DNA of 64,000 nucleotides from Bacteroidales bacterium (GTDB lineage: Bacteria; Bacteroidota; Bacteroidia; Bacteroidales; Bacteroidaceae): positions 37,613 through 101,612 of the forward strand of contig JAGHUS010000035.1 in the NCBI GenBank assembly GCA_018064685.1. Direction: 5' to 3'. A program made the position numbers and the translations under genes. This document shows, one piece after another, positions 24,430 through 33,746 of this stretch. The stretch's first letter is position 1. Each line of letters opens with the position of its first letter. Under the pieces are notes generated by a model. That model was not told the origin of the DNA. It saw only the letters and a list, made by a program, of their open reading frames with translations, and made no database searches.

Positions 24430-25137
24430 ATGGGAAAAGCGAATAAGTGGTGGACTACTATCAAACGCCAGGATTGGGGTAGTTTCCTGATGCAGTTCTT
24501 TGCTGTCATGCTGGGTATTATCGTCACCTTTGCGGGTGAATCAATCATTAGCAGTCATAACACAAACAAAGAGGTGAAGACAAGTCTGCAACTTGCCAAG
24601 GGCGAGTTGCTGGACAACCTGAAGGAGGTGGAGAATGCCGATACTATATGGAAACTGCAGGGACAGGCCAGCCGTTTCCTATACACATACATGGACAGTC
24701 TTGAGAAGGCACCCCAAGACTCACTGGCATTCTATTGCAACCTGCCTGTCACGCTTGCATCATTCTCGTCTACCGAACATGCGCTGGACCTCATGAAGTC
24801 ATCGGGCGTCTTTGCCAAGATGGATGACAAAGCACTGGCACTCGACATTGTCCGTGCCTACGACCTCATCAGCAATTACATAAAGGTCTACAACATCTAT
24901 TACGAGAAGCAGAAAACACTTGTCGAGGCTGCACTGACACCCGAATTCAAAGAGGCGATGAATAAAAAGGCAACCACCATCACCGCCGTTGAATTCTGGA
25001 ACGAACTGGGTGCATCGGTGGCAGGCAGATACCTGATTTCGGAGATGACGGTACAAAGCAACTTCGACTTAGGACACAAGGAGGTATGCGACTCGGTGAA
25101 CAGCATCATCAGCAACATCGAAGCATATTGTAAGTGA
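24430..25137 (+). CDS. Membrane-anchored protein of unknown function
   Basis: A 235-residue protein I do not recognise firmly. A short basic N-terminus (GKANKWWTTIKRQDW) leads to one transmembrane helix (about residues 18-38, FLMQFFAVMLGIIVTFAGE). The remaining roughly 195 residues are helical and probably periplasmic, without Cys pairs or catalytic motifs. Bacteroidota carry many single-helix proteins with this layout (DUF6090-like), a resemblance only. It has a strong own promoter and is monocistronic, followed by a repeat-rich gap of nearly 950 bp. Real gene status is supported by the promoter, normal codon use and full-length frame. Confidence 0.75.
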   Translation: MGKANKWWTTIKRQDWGSFLMQFFAVMLGIIVTFAGESIISSHNTNKEVKTSLQLAKGELLDNLKEVENADTIWKLQGQASRFLYTYMDSLEKAPQDSLAFYCNLPVTLASFSSTEHALDLMKSSGVFAKMDDKALALDIVRAYDLISNYIKVYNIYYEKQKTLVEAALTPEFKEAMNKKATTITAVEFWNELGASVAGRYLISEMTVQSNFDLGHKEVCDSVNSIISNIEAYCK

Positions 25138-25180
25138 AAAACGTCACCCATATCGCACCAAAACGCCCAACAGGAAATAA

Positions 25181-25532
25181 ATTTTCACTCTGCTCTTCAG
25201 CTCTTCATATTTTCTTCGTATCTACATAATATACAGCAATATAGAAGCATGAAGAGTCCTCACAGCTCTTCATCACTCTTCATGCCTCTTCATCATTCAT
25301 TGACCTAAACAAAAAGGAAGGGAAGAGAGGAATGCACATAAGTCAAGCTCCAGTCGCCTTGGAAGAGTGATGAGGTAGAAACCAGTTTCTGCTTTGGTGA
25401 TGAGGCAAATGCAAGAGGCATGAAGAGTCATGAAGAGTCATGAAGAGGAAAAACAACTCTTCATATTTATATCTATCTGAATATATGCCACTTACAGAAT
25501 AAATATGAAGAGCTGAAGAGTGAGGCGAAAAT
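25181..25532. repeat. 352-bp CTCTTCAT-rich inverted-repeat element
   Basis: Outer arms share a perfect 20-bp inverted repeat, CTCTTCAGCTCTTCATATTT (25193-25212) against 25501-25520, plus a gapped ATTTTC extension. The inside is filled with further CTCTTCAT/ATGAAGAG copies, including three tandem ATGAAGAGTC units (25420-25448). It resembles a non-autonomous element, but no target duplication was identified. Confidence 0.75.
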
Positions 25533-25594
25533 TCTTTTTCCTTCGCCCTACCCTCTCTGTTTTTCTTTCCAGAATACTGCTAGGGCTTTCTCAA

Positions 25595-25650
25595 AAAACC
25601 GCAGCGGTTTTATTCCAGAACCGCTGCGGTTTTATTTTAAAACCGCAGCG
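25595..25650. repeat. Three AAAACCGC-N-GCGGTTTT palindromes
   Basis: AAAACCGCAGCGGTTTT (25595-25611), its opposite orientation GAACCGCTGCGGTTTT (25618-25633), and a partial third copy AAAACCGCAGCG (25639-25650). Confidence 0.85.
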
Positions 25651-25724
25651 AAAATAATACGGAGACGCTAGAGGATTTTCAGAAAGACGCTACAGCTTTC
25701 AATAAGACACAGTGCATCCTCCAT

Positions 25725-25788
25725 CTGCGACTGCTGCGAGTGACGAACGAGATCGCTGCGAACACAACCTGCGACTGCTGCGAGTGAC
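25725..25788. repeat. 20-bp direct repeat pair
   Basis: CTGCGACTGCTGCGAGTGAC occurs at 25725-25744 and 25769-25788, identical, with an inverted partial copy (GTCGCAATCGCAGCGAG) directly after. Confidence 0.9.
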
Positions 25789-25941
25789 AGTCGCAATCGC
25801 AGCGAGTGTTTCTGCCTCCCCCTGCAGCATTCAATTATCACTGCTATTGCTTCCCATAATTATATATAATAAGGTGTAGCATCACCCCAGCAGTTTCTCT
25901 ATCCAGAAAAGTGTTAAAAAAGTGTTAAAACGCAAGAAACA

Positions 25942-25973
25942 TTTGGTGGGAATTGGGAAGTGTAGTACTTTTG
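25942..25973 (+). promoter_or_regulatory. Promoter of the ABC/barrel operon
   Basis: TTTG (25942-25945), 20-base spacer, TACTTTTG (25966-25973). Two AAGTGTTAAAA copies precede it and may bind a regulator. Confidence 0.78.
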
Positions 25974-25975
25974 CA

Positions 25976-25997
25976 GTGTAATAGTTAGGTAGTACAC
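25976..25997. promoter_or_regulatory. YtrA/GntR-type operator
   Basis: Inverted repeat GTGTAaTA - 6 bases - TAgTACAC over the likely transcription start. Its symmetry fits small YtrA-subfamily regulators, and such a gene (30271) is in this operon, so autoregulation is likely. Confidence 0.65.
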
Positions 25998-26084
25998 CAA
26001 TACAGACCTATAACTACCGCTAGAAACGCGTCCCGCAAGGACCAGAAAAGTGAATGAAAATAATAACAAAAAAGATAAACGACT

Positions 26085-26777
26085 ATGTTAGAAGTAAAGA
26101 ACATCACATTCGGCTACAACAAGAAGCAGAATGTACTGGAGAATCTCTCCTTGAAGTTTGAGAACGGCGGCGTATATGGCCTCCTGGGCAAGAATGGTAC
26201 TGGCAAGAGCACACTGCTCTATCTCATCATGGGTCTGCTGCGCCCCAAGAGCGGACAGGTGGAGATGGACGGAGTGAACACCTTCGACCGCAATCCCGAA
26301 ATTCTGAAGCAGATGTTCATCGTACCCGAGGAGTACGACATGCCCAACACCACGCTCGAGAAATACGTAAAAGCCATCCGTCCCTTCTACCCCAACTTCG
26401 ACGAGCAGATACTGAAGGACTGCCTTGAGGTGTTCGAGATGCCTATGGAAGTAAACATGAAGGACTTGTCAATGGGTCAGAAGAAGAAGATATACATCTC
26501 GCTGGCACTGGCCATACGCGCCAAGGTGCTGGTGATGGACGAGCCCACCAATGGACTGGACATCCCTGCCAAGTCGCAGTTCCGCAAAGCCATTACACGC
26601 GGCATGGGCGACGACCAGATCATCCTCATCTCCACACACCAGGTGAAGGATGTAGAACAGATCATTGACCACGTGACCATCATCAACAACAATCAGGTAC
26701 TGATGAACGAACCTCTCGACCCCGAGCAGCCTCTCAACCTCGAAGAGATGTTCCTCAAGACAATCGGAGCACTATAA
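26085..26777 (+). CDS. ABC transporter ATP-binding protein
   Basis: A 230-residue cytosolic ATPase subunit with Walker A GLLGKNGTGKST (about residues 33-44), Q-loop region (MFIVPEEYDMPN), signature LSMGQKKK and Walker B VLVMDEPTNGLD, followed by the H-loop histidine (ISTHQVKD). The ABC-2/YtrB-like type is common with GntR regulators. It is the first gene of an operon containing a six-helix membrane protein (its likely permease), an outer-membrane barrel, a YtrA-like repressor and a second barrel. The substrate is unknown; envelope stress or antimicrobial peptide export is a common role for this architecture, but that is inference. Confidence 0.93.
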   Translation: MLEVKNITFGYNKKQNVLENLSLKFENGGVYGLLGKNGTGKSTLLYLIMGLLRPKSGQVEMDGVNTFDRNPEILKQMFIVPEEYDMPNTTLEKYVKAIRPFYPNFDEQILKDCLEVFEMPMEVNMKDLSMGQKKKIYISLALAIRAKVLVMDEPTNGLDIPAKSQFRKAITRGMGDDQIILISTHQVKDVEQIIDHVTIINNNQVLMNEPLDPEQPLNLEEMFLKTIGAL

Positions 26778-26856
26778 ACATCACCATCGAGAGTTGGCAA
26801 ACCTGGTTCAACGACTCTTGTTTATTCTTTCATCACATTTAAAATAATAGCACACA

Positions 26857-27735
26857 ATGAATACCGCTAGTTTACTGGATTTCGGAAAATACGATCTCAC
26901 CATCAATAAAGTTTTTTATCGCAACATGGTCATTATGGCCATTAGTGTAGCCATGGGCCTGAGCCTGCTTTGCTTCGTCATGCGCTGGATCATGTACAGC
27001 AGCACAGTCAGCAGCTACGGAGATTTTGGTATGCCCATCACCCCCAACGATCCTATGCACTATAGCAACGCGCCTTTCACATCCATGCTTCTGTACATGA
27101 TGTGCAGCATCTTCCTGATCATCTTCGTGGGTTGCTGTTTCCATAACTTCCGCACAAGACAAGGGCGCATCAACGAGCTCATCCTGCCCGTGAGCAACGC
27201 AAAGAAATACGCTTGGCACCTCATCGTCAGCATTGGCGGCGGTCTGTGTGTTATCATCTTGTCATTACTGGCAGCCGACCTCATCAACTTCCTCCTGCAC
27301 TGGATTGTATTCGGCACAGAATACTCTTTCTCTCTGGCCAAGAAGGTCTTCGAAGTCAGCACCATTTCGATGTCTGACACCAAGCAGGTCATGCCCACTG
27401 ATGAGATGCAGCTCCTCACCCACATACGTATCTTCAGCATTTGCGCCACGTTGGCCAACATTGCAACCTTCATCTACGGAAACTCAGTGAAGTACCGCTT
27501 CAACATCATCATCACCTATGGCATCATGCAAGGCATCATTACCATCCTGATGTTTGGCTTCATCATTGCAATGAGCTTTGTGAATAACAACATGAGCACA
27601 CCTGATTCCAACGCGTTCCTTCTCGGTTCGATGAAAATGGCTATCGGAGTAGCACTCATTGTTGCGGCTCTCGGTTTCTGGCGCAGTTACAAGCGCTACT
27701 GCAAGGCTCAGGTAACAACCCGACTTAACAAATAA
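26857..27735 (+). CDS. ABC-2-like membrane subunit
   Basis: A 292-residue integral membrane protein with about six transmembrane segments (for example MVIMAISVAMGLSLLCFVM, SMLLYMMCSIFLIIFVGCCF, IVSIGGGLCVIILSLLAADL). The cytosolic stretch NFRTRQGRINELILPVSNAKKY resembles the coupling region of ABC-2 permeases in Bacteroidota ('LPVSNAEK' type). It follows the ATPase gene by 79 bases and precedes the barrel gene by 6 bases. It is probably the transmembrane partner of the 26085 ATPase. No substrate can be assigned. Confidence 0.82.
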   Translation: MNTASLLDFGKYDLTINKVFYRNMVIMAISVAMGLSLLCFVMRWIMYSSTVSSYGDFGMPITPNDPMHYSNAPFTSMLLYMMCSIFLIIFVGCCFHNFRTRQGRINELILPVSNAKKYAWHLIVSIGGGLCVIILSLLAADLINFLLHWIVFGTEYSFSLAKKVFEVSTISMSDTKQVMPTDEMQLLTHIRIFSICATLANIATFIYGNSVKYRFNIIITYGIMQGIITILMFGFIIAMSFVNNNMSTPDSNAFLLGSMKMAIGVALIVAALGFWRSYKRYCKAQVTTRLNK

Positions 27736-27741
27736 GAAGAC

Positions 27742-30231
27742 ATGAAAAGACTGTTATATTCACTTATACTGATAGCTGTCAGTGCCCTGAGCACACAGGC
27801 TCAGACCACGGTGAAGGGCATTCTGCAAGACTCGCTCACACACGAGGGAGAACCCTACGCCACCATCCGCATCTACAAGGGCAAGGAGGTGAAGGCGCAG
27901 AGCACGCCCACCACCATGGCTCTTACCGACCTGGACGGCAACTTCGCCGCCACACTGAAGGAGCAGGGCACCTTCACCATGCTCTGCTCGTCGACCGGCA
28001 AGAACACCGTGGCACGCACCTTCACCGCCAATGGGGAGAAGGAGATTGACCTGGGTACACTGCTGACAAGCGACATGGAGAGCGTGATGAAGGCCATGGA
28101 CGTAGTGGCACAGAAGCCCATCGTGAAGATGGAGGCCGACAAGGTGAGCTACTCGGTGCAGGACGACGTGGACAGCAAGTCGATGAGCATACTGGACATG
28201 CTGCGCAAGGTGCCCATGGTGACGGTGGACGGACAGGACAACATCACCGTGAACGGACAGAGTTCGTTCAAGATATATGTGGACGGCAAGCCCAACATGA
28301 TGCTCTCGAGCAACCCCAGCATGATACTGAAGGCCATGCCTGCCAGCATGGTGAGCAGCATTGAGGTGGTGACAAATCCCGGTGCCAAGTACGACGCCGA
28401 AGGGGCTGGCGGCATCCTCAACATCAACACGGCCATGGCAGCTGGCGGTGGCAGCAATGCCGCACAGAGCATGAACGGATACAACGGATCGATAAGTGCC
28501 GAAGGTGGAAACCGAGGTGGTGGCGCTGGAGCCACAGTGGCAGGACAGCAAGGCAAGTTCAGCTACAACGCCAACGTCCACTACTCGTACAACAACAACG
28601 GTACCGTCACCGCCGACATGCTGCGCAAGCAGGACAACGGTGTCACTACCGAGTACAAGATGAACACCAGCAACGTGGTGCCCTTCGTCATGGGCAACAT
28701 AGGCTTGGGCTACGAGATTGACTCGCTCAGCCAGATCAACGCTTCGTTCGGCATCACACGCTATAACTTCAAGACCAACGGCGATCCCACCACACGTATG
28801 TTCGGCGGTGCACTGGGCACGGGCTTCGGCTACAGCAACCACACCCTCAACAAGCAGGGTTCGACCGGTTTCGAGGGAAGTCTGGACTACCAGCGATTCT
28901 TCGACGCCGCACACAACGGTTCCATCTCGTTCGTTTACCAGGCCAACATCACGCCCGCCACAAAGGAGAGCGAGACGACAGGCTTCAGGATGGAGGGCAT
29001 GGGCGACAGCAGCATGATGCCCGCCGACCGTATGAGCGACGGCAAGGAGAACACCCAGGAGCACGTCTTCCAGAGTGACGTGGTGAACCGATTGGCTCCT
29101 CACAGCAAACTGAACTATGGTGTGAAATATGCCTTCCGCCGCAGCACCAGCGACATGGACTACTTCGACGTGCAGTCGGGCAACAAGACCTACAACGCCT
29201 TGCTGAGCACCGACTATGAGCAGCGTAGCCACATCGGCGCCGTATATGCCGAGTCGGAGAACACATGGGAGAAGCTGACTGCCAAGGCCGGACTGCGTTA
29301 CGAGCACACCTGGCTGGAGATGATGGACAATGCCAACAACGACAAGAACTTCAAGAAGGACTACGGCAACCTGGTTCCCTCGGCTACACTGTCCTACACC
29401 GTGGGCATGGCACAGAACCTGGGACTGACCTACAACATGCGCATCTCGCGTCCCGGCATCTCTTATCTCAACCCCTACGTCGACCGTTCCGAGCCAACTT
29501 CGCTGACCTATGGTAACTCAGACTTGGATGTCGAGAAGACGCACAACATCGGCCTGACATACAGCATCTACACTCCAAAGGTCATCATCAGCAGTTCGCT
29601 GCGCGAGACACTGGCCAACGGCGGCATCGAGCAGTACAGCTTTATGGACAACGAGAACCGACTGAACACCACTTTCGGCAACATCGTAGACCGTCGACTC
29701 ACATCGCTGAACATCTTCGCACAGTGGTCGATGACCAAGACTACACGCATCATACTGAACGGTGCAGTGAACTACAACTACCTGACCAGCAACGAACTGG
29801 ATGCCACCAACAAGGGCTGGAGCGGAAACGCCATGCTGAACGTGCAGCAGACATTGCCCAAGAACTGGACGGTGAGCGTATATGCCATAACACGAAGCAA
29901 GGAGCACACACTGCAAGGCCACAGAGGCGGCATGAACATCGGTGCACTGACCGTGAGCAAGAGCTTGCTGCAGGATCGACTGAACCTAAGCCTGACAGCC
30001 GCCACCGGTCTGTCGAAGGGCGGAAAACTGCACATCGACCAGTATGCCGAGGGCAAGGACTTCACCAGCACCACGAAGATCAGCGTGCCCATCACACGCG
30101 CCAACCTCTCGGTCCGCTGGAGTTTCGGAAACAGCAAGAAGAAGTTTGCCACACACGAGAGCAAGGTGCAGAACGACTACATCGAGCATAAGAGCAGCAG
30201 CGAGAGTATCAGCAATGCCAGCAACATGTAG
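27742..30231 (+). CDS. TonB-receptor-like outer membrane beta-barrel protein (first)
   Basis: An 829-residue outer-membrane protein with a signal peptide (ending STQAQ), an N-terminal carboxypeptidase-regulatory-like Ig fold (about 22-110), a plug domain (SILDMLRKVPMVTVDGQDNI ... IYVDGKPNMML ... SIEVVTNPGAKYDAEGAGGILNI) and a C-terminal 'OMP_b-brl_3' barrel. A Gly/Ala-rich, low-complexity segment (AMAAGGGSNAAQ onward) joins plug and barrel. There is no SusD partner, so glycan uptake is unlikely. Being encoded with an ABC ATPase and permease suggests function in export or envelope remodelling, by context only. Confidence 0.9.
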   Translation: MKRLLYSLILIAVSALSTQAQTTVKGILQDSLTHEGEPYATIRIYKGKEVKAQSTPTTMALTDLDGNFAATLKEQGTFTMLCSSTGKNTVARTFTANGEKEIDLGTLLTSDMESVMKAMDVVAQKPIVKMEADKVSYSVQDDVDSKSMSILDMLRKVPMVTVDGQDNITVNGQSSFKIYVDGKPNMMLSSNPSMILKAMPASMVSSIEVVTNPGAKYDAEGAGGILNINTAMAAGGGSNAAQSMNGYNGSISAEGGNRGGGAGATVAGQQGKFSYNANVHYSYNNNGTVTADMLRKQDNGVTTEYKMNTSNVVPFVMGNIGLGYEIDSLSQINASFGITRYNFKTNGDPTTRMFGGALGTGFGYSNHTLNKQGSTGFEGSLDYQRFFDAAHNGSISFVYQANITPATKESETTGFRMEGMGDSSMMPADRMSDGKENTQEHVFQSDVVNRLAPHSKLNYGVKYAFRRSTSDMDYFDVQSGNKTYNALLSTDYEQRSHIGAVYAESENTWEKLTAKAGLRYEHTWLEMMDNANNDKNFKKDYGNLVPSATLSYTVGMAQNLGLTYNMRISRPGISYLNPYVDRSEPTSLTYGNSDLDVEKTHNIGLTYSIYTPKVIISSSLRETLANGGIEQYSFMDNENRLNTTFGNIVDRRLTSLNIFAQWSMTKTTRIILNGAVNYNYLTSNELDATNKGWSGNAMLNVQQTLPKNWTVSVYAITRSKEHTLQGHRGGMNIGALTVSKSLLQDRLNLSLTAATGLSKGGKLHIDQYAEGKDFTSTTKISVPITRANLSVRWSFGNSKKKFATHESKVQNDYIEHKSSSESISNASNM

Positions 30232-30270
30232 TCAGCCTCATAACCTTAATAACCTCATAACCCCATTAAC

Positions 30271-30618
30271 ATGGATTTCAAAGAATCAAAAGCTATATAC
30301 CTGCAAATCGCCGACCACCTGATGAGCAAGATTCTGCACGACACCTACAAGGAGGGTGAGCGCATGGCATCGGTTCGTGAGTGTGCTGCCGACCTGGAGG
30401 TGAACGTCAACACCTGCATGCGAGCCTACGACTGGCTGTGCCAGCAGGAGGTGATCTTCACCAAGCGCGGACTGGGATATTTCGTATGCGAAGGTGCCAA
30501 GAAGGCAATCCTGAAAGAACAGCGCGAAGAGTTCATGAACGAGACACTACCCGAACTGGCCCGTAAGATGCAGACACTGGGCATCAGCGTGGAGGAGCTG
30601 GTAGAAAAACTGAAATAG
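30271..30618 (+). CDS. GntR-family regulator, YtrA subfamily
   Basis: A 115-residue transcription factor: a GntR winged helix (about residues 1-72; IYLQIADHLMSKI, ERMASVRECAADLEVNVNTCMRAYDWL, KRGLGYFV) followed only by a short helical dimerisation tail (REEFMNETLPELARKMQ...), the hallmark of YtrA-type repressors of ABC transporter operons. It lies between two outer-membrane barrel genes, 5 bases before the second, instead of first in the operon as in B. subtilis ytr. The palindrome at 25976-25997 is its likely operator. The effector is unknown; several relatives respond to cell-wall antibiotics. Confidence 0.93.
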   Translation: MDFKESKAIYLQIADHLMSKILHDTYKEGERMASVRECAADLEVNVNTCMRAYDWLCQQEVIFTKRGLGYFVCEGAKKAILKEQREEFMNETLPELARKMQTLGISVEELVEKLK

Positions 30619-30623
30619 AAGAG

Positions 30624-33563
30624 ATGAGAAAGATTATGTTAATCCTGGCATGCCTCTGCGGAGGCATGGCCTGGGCTGACAATGCCAAGGAGGACACCAT
30701 ATCGGTGCGCGGACAGGTTGTCGACTACTTCACTCGTGAGGTCGTCGATAGCGTGTTTATGGAAGTACTGATGCCTGACAGCACCACCGTGGTCGACACG
30801 CTGTGGAACCTCAGGAAGAACAAGATGAACATGGGCGTGTGGGGCGAATGGGAGATGCAGGGCTACACCTTCAAACTGCCACACCACGGCAAGTACCTGC
30901 TGCGCTGCACCAAGCGTGGCTACAAACCCAGCGTCACACCGCTCGACATCCCGCGCAAGCGTTACAACAAGAAGGTGAAGGAATGGGAGGCCGACGAGAT
31001 AATGCTGAAGAGGAGCAACTCGTACGACTTCGACACCGAGATGCAGGAGGTGACCGTCAAGGCCACTCGCATCAAGATGTTCCAGGACGGCGACACGGTG
31101 GTGTATAATGCCGATGCCTTTGAACTGTCGGACGGCTCCATGCTGGACGAACTCATCCGCCAATTGCCTGGCGTGGAACTGAAGGATGGTGGCGAGATAT
31201 TCGTCAACGGACACAAGGTGGACGAACTGATGCTGAACGGCAAGCACTTCTTCAAGGGCGACGCCAAGGTGGCACTGGACAACCTTCCCGCCTATATGGT
31301 GAACAATGTGAAGGCATACCAGCGTGCCGATGACAAGGCGTATCTGGACAAGCATCACGAGGAGATGAAGAAAAATGACCCGTGGGTAATCGACGTCAAT
31401 CTGAAACGCGAGTACAACACCGGTTGGATAGGCAACGTCGAGGCGGGATACGGTACGGAGGACCACTATCTGGGCCGCTTGTTCCTGACCCGTTTCACCG
31501 ACCACAGCCGTCTCACCCTCTATGGCAGCAGCAACGACATCAACAACCACGGTCAGCCTGGCAGCGAGGGCAGCTGGAACGACTGGTCGAGTCCGACGAG
31601 CCAGATGAAGATCATCAACGCGGGCATGGACTTCCACGTAGACAGCCGTACCAGCAAGACGGAGCTGAACACACAAGTGAACTACTCGGGCACCGAGGCA
31701 ACAAGCCGCACCGACGTGAGCGGTGTGACCTTCCTGCCCTCGGGCGACGTGTATAACCGCAGCCGCAGCCGTAACGAGAGTACGACGCACACGTTGGGAT
31801 GGAACCTCGACCTGAGTATGCCCAAGAAGGAGTCGTTCTTCACTATCTCGCCCAACCTGTCATGGAGCCACAGCAAGAGCAACGGTTTCAGCACATCTGC
31901 CACATTCAACAACGACCCAGAGGACACCTACCGTGGCCAGTCGCTCGATTCCATCTTCGCTCCCATCGGTAGCGCACGACTGGAGAAGTTCCTCGTCAAC
32001 CGCTCGCGCGACATCACCAAGGGACAGCAGACCAGCTTCTCGACCGGCCTCAGCACCTATTATTATAGAGTGGCACCCTGGAACGGCGAGACCATCAACC
32101 TCTCGGCCAACCTCTCGTACAACAAGACGAAGGGCAAGGACTTCTCGCAATACGACCTGTATCAACATGCCTCGTCGGGCATGGATGCCGTCAACGATTA
32201 CCGCAACCGATACACCTTCTCGCCCAGCGAGGCTGTAAACGCACGCATCTCATTGGGGCACGACTTTTGGGAGTTCAAGTTCGGCACACTGGGAGTTGAC
32301 TACGACTTCAGCTACAGCTACGACAAGGGGCAGCGCGACCTGCACCGACTGGACGAACTGAACGGTTGGGGGCAGAATGCACAGAGACCCATCGGACTGC
32401 TGCCCAGCACTACCGACTCGCTCAATGCGTGCATAGACTGGGCCAACAGTTTCCACACCCTGAACCGCAATGCACAGCACAACACCCGACTGCACTTGCA
32501 GAAAGGTGGCGACTGGGGATTCTACATGATGTCGGTGGCACTGAGCCACAGCATCCGCCACATGGAGGATACGCGCGACCACGTTGACCGCAACCTCACA
32601 CGTCACTTCAACCTGCCACAGGTGTCGGGATACGTCAAGGTGAAGGACTGGGAGGGAGGCTTCGACTTCTCACAGTCCTCACCCTCGATGAACTTTCTGC
32701 TGGATGTGCGCGACGACAGCAATCCGCTGTCCGTCTCGATGGGTAATGCTAACCTGAAGAACAGCAGCAACGAGAGCATGTCGATGGGTTACTCGCACAG
32801 CAACATGGAGAGGCAGAACAACTGGCGTGTGGGCGCTAATGTCTCGTTCAGCCAGAACAGCATCGGCAACGCCATGACCTACAACCGCCAGACGGGTGTA
32901 TACACCTACCGTCCCGAGAACATCAGCGGCAACATGAGCGCTGGTCTGGACGGAAACACAAGCGTGACGCTGGACAAGAACAAATGGCTCACACTAAACA
33001 ACTCGAGCAACTTGGGCTATCAGCGCAGTGTTGACTTCATGCAGGAAACAACATCCGACTTGCCTGCCGAATCGGCTGATCAGCTAAGCATCAGTCGCGT
33101 GCATAACATCACATTGTCCGAAGAGATGAACCTGCGTTTCCAGAAAGGTGGCTACAAGGTGAGCCTGAATGCACAGGCCAACTACGTCCACGCCAGCAGT
33201 CAGCGTGCCAACTTCCACACCATCAACACGGTCGACTTCTCGTACGGAGCAAGCTGCTCGCTGAAGCTTCCCTGGTCGCTGCAGTTCGACATGGACCTGA
33301 CGATGCACAGCCGTCGCGGCTACGAGGACGAGACGATGAACGAGAACAACCTGGTTTGGAACGCAGCACTCTCCAAGTCGCTGCTCAAGAAGAAGAGCCT
33401 CATCGTCAAGGTCATCGGGCACGACATCCTGCAGCAGCTGAGCAGCGTGCATCGCAGCATCAACGCCCAAGGCCGCACCGAGACATGGTACAACACCCAG
33501 CCCGCCTACGGTCTACTGACTCTGGCCTATAAACTCAACATTATGCCAAAGAAGAAAAAGTAA
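30624..33563 (+). CDS. TonB-receptor-like outer membrane beta-barrel protein (second)
   Basis: A 979-residue outer-membrane protein with a signal peptide (ending GGMAWA), a regulatory-like N-terminal domain (ISVRGQVVDYFTREVVDSVF ... LRCTKRGYKPSV), a plug-like domain (VTVKATRIKMFQDGDTVVYNADAF ... MLDELIRQLPGVELKDGGEIFVNGHKV ... ALDNLPAYMVNNVKAYQRA) and a large C-terminal barrel rich in alternating strands. It is homologous in layout to the first barrel but diverged. It is co-transcribed with the GntR gene. It ends IMPKKKK, without a sorting tail, consistent with outer-membrane insertion. Its cargo is unknown. Confidence 0.88.
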   Translation: MRKIMLILACLCGGMAWADNAKEDTISVRGQVVDYFTREVVDSVFMEVLMPDSTTVVDTLWNLRKNKMNMGVWGEWEMQGYTFKLPHHGKYLLRCTKRGYKPSVTPLDIPRKRYNKKVKEWEADEIMLKRSNSYDFDTEMQEVTVKATRIKMFQDGDTVVYNADAFELSDGSMLDELIRQLPGVELKDGGEIFVNGHKVDELMLNGKHFFKGDAKVALDNLPAYMVNNVKAYQRADDKAYLDKHHEEMKKNDPWVIDVNLKREYNTGWIGNVEAGYGTEDHYLGRLFLTRFTDHSRLTLYGSSNDINNHGQPGSEGSWNDWSSPTSQMKIINAGMDFHVDSRTSKTELNTQVNYSGTEATSRTDVSGVTFLPSGDVYNRSRSRNESTTHTLGWNLDLSMPKKESFFTISPNLSWSHSKSNGFSTSATFNNDPEDTYRGQSLDSIFAPIGSARLEKFLVNRSRDITKGQQTSFSTGLSTYYYRVAPWNGETINLSANLSYNKTKGKDFSQYDLYQHASSGMDAVNDYRNRYTFSPSEAVNARISLGHDFWEFKFGTLGVDYDFSYSYDKGQRDLHRLDELNGWGQNAQRPIGLLPSTTDSLNACIDWANSFHTLNRNAQHNTRLHLQKGGDWGFYMMSVALSHSIRHMEDTRDHVDRNLTRHFNLPQVSGYVKVKDWEGGFDFSQSSPSMNFLLDVRDDSNPLSVSMGNANLKNSSNESMSMGYSHSNMERQNNWRVGANVSFSQNSIGNAMTYNRQTGVYTYRPENISGNMSAGLDGNTSVTLDKNKWLTLNNSSNLGYQRSVDFMQETTSDLPAESADQLSISRVHNITLSEEMNLRFQKGGYKVSLNAQANYVHASSQRANFHTINTVDFSYGASCSLKLPWSLQFDMDLTMHSRRGYEDETMNENNLVWNAALSKSLLKKKSLIVKVIGHDILQQLSSVHRSINAQGRTETWYNTQPAYGLLTLAYKLNIMPKKKK

Positions 33564-33577
33564 ATAGGTATTTCAAA

Positions 33578-33645
33578 GGTTATAGGTTATAGGTTATAGG
33601 TTATGGGTCATGAGGATTGAAAGGTTATAGGTTATAGATATTATA
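33578..33645. repeat. GGTTATA heptamer repeats
   Basis: Several copies of AGGTTATAGGTTATAGG-type repeats in the gap after the second barrel gene. Confidence 0.85.
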
Positions 33646-33672
33646 GATATTGCCTAGAGCAAACGTTCCGTG

Positions 33673-33726
33673 CCTTTTACTACCCATTTGTCCCTTTTAC
33701 TACCTTTTTACTACCTTTTACTACCC
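33673..33726. promoter_or_regulatory. Four CCTTTTACTACC direct repeats upstream of 33747
   Basis: Copies start at 33673, 33693, 33703 and 33714 (one with an extra T). The 20, 10 and 11-base spacing keeps them on the same face of the helix. Position 21-74 bases before the start codon suggests a protein-binding array or leader element. Confidence 0.6.
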
Positions 33727-33746
33727 TTAAAAAACCTTTTAAAACA

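Larger units (their letters stand above)
25138..26084. other. 947-bp repeat-rich gap without genes
   Basis: No plausible CDS. It contains a 352-bp inverted-repeat element (25181-25532), three odd palindromes of AAAACCGCAGCGGTTTT type (25595-25650), two direct copies of CTGCGACTGCTGCGAGTGAC (25725 and 25769), and the promoter and operator of the ABC operon (25942-25997). Confidence 0.85.

Noticed and set aside
25380-25450. Short tandem repeats that could be a CRISPR array
   Set aside because: Units of about 10 bp without spacers and no cas genes; they belong to the CTCTTCAT element.
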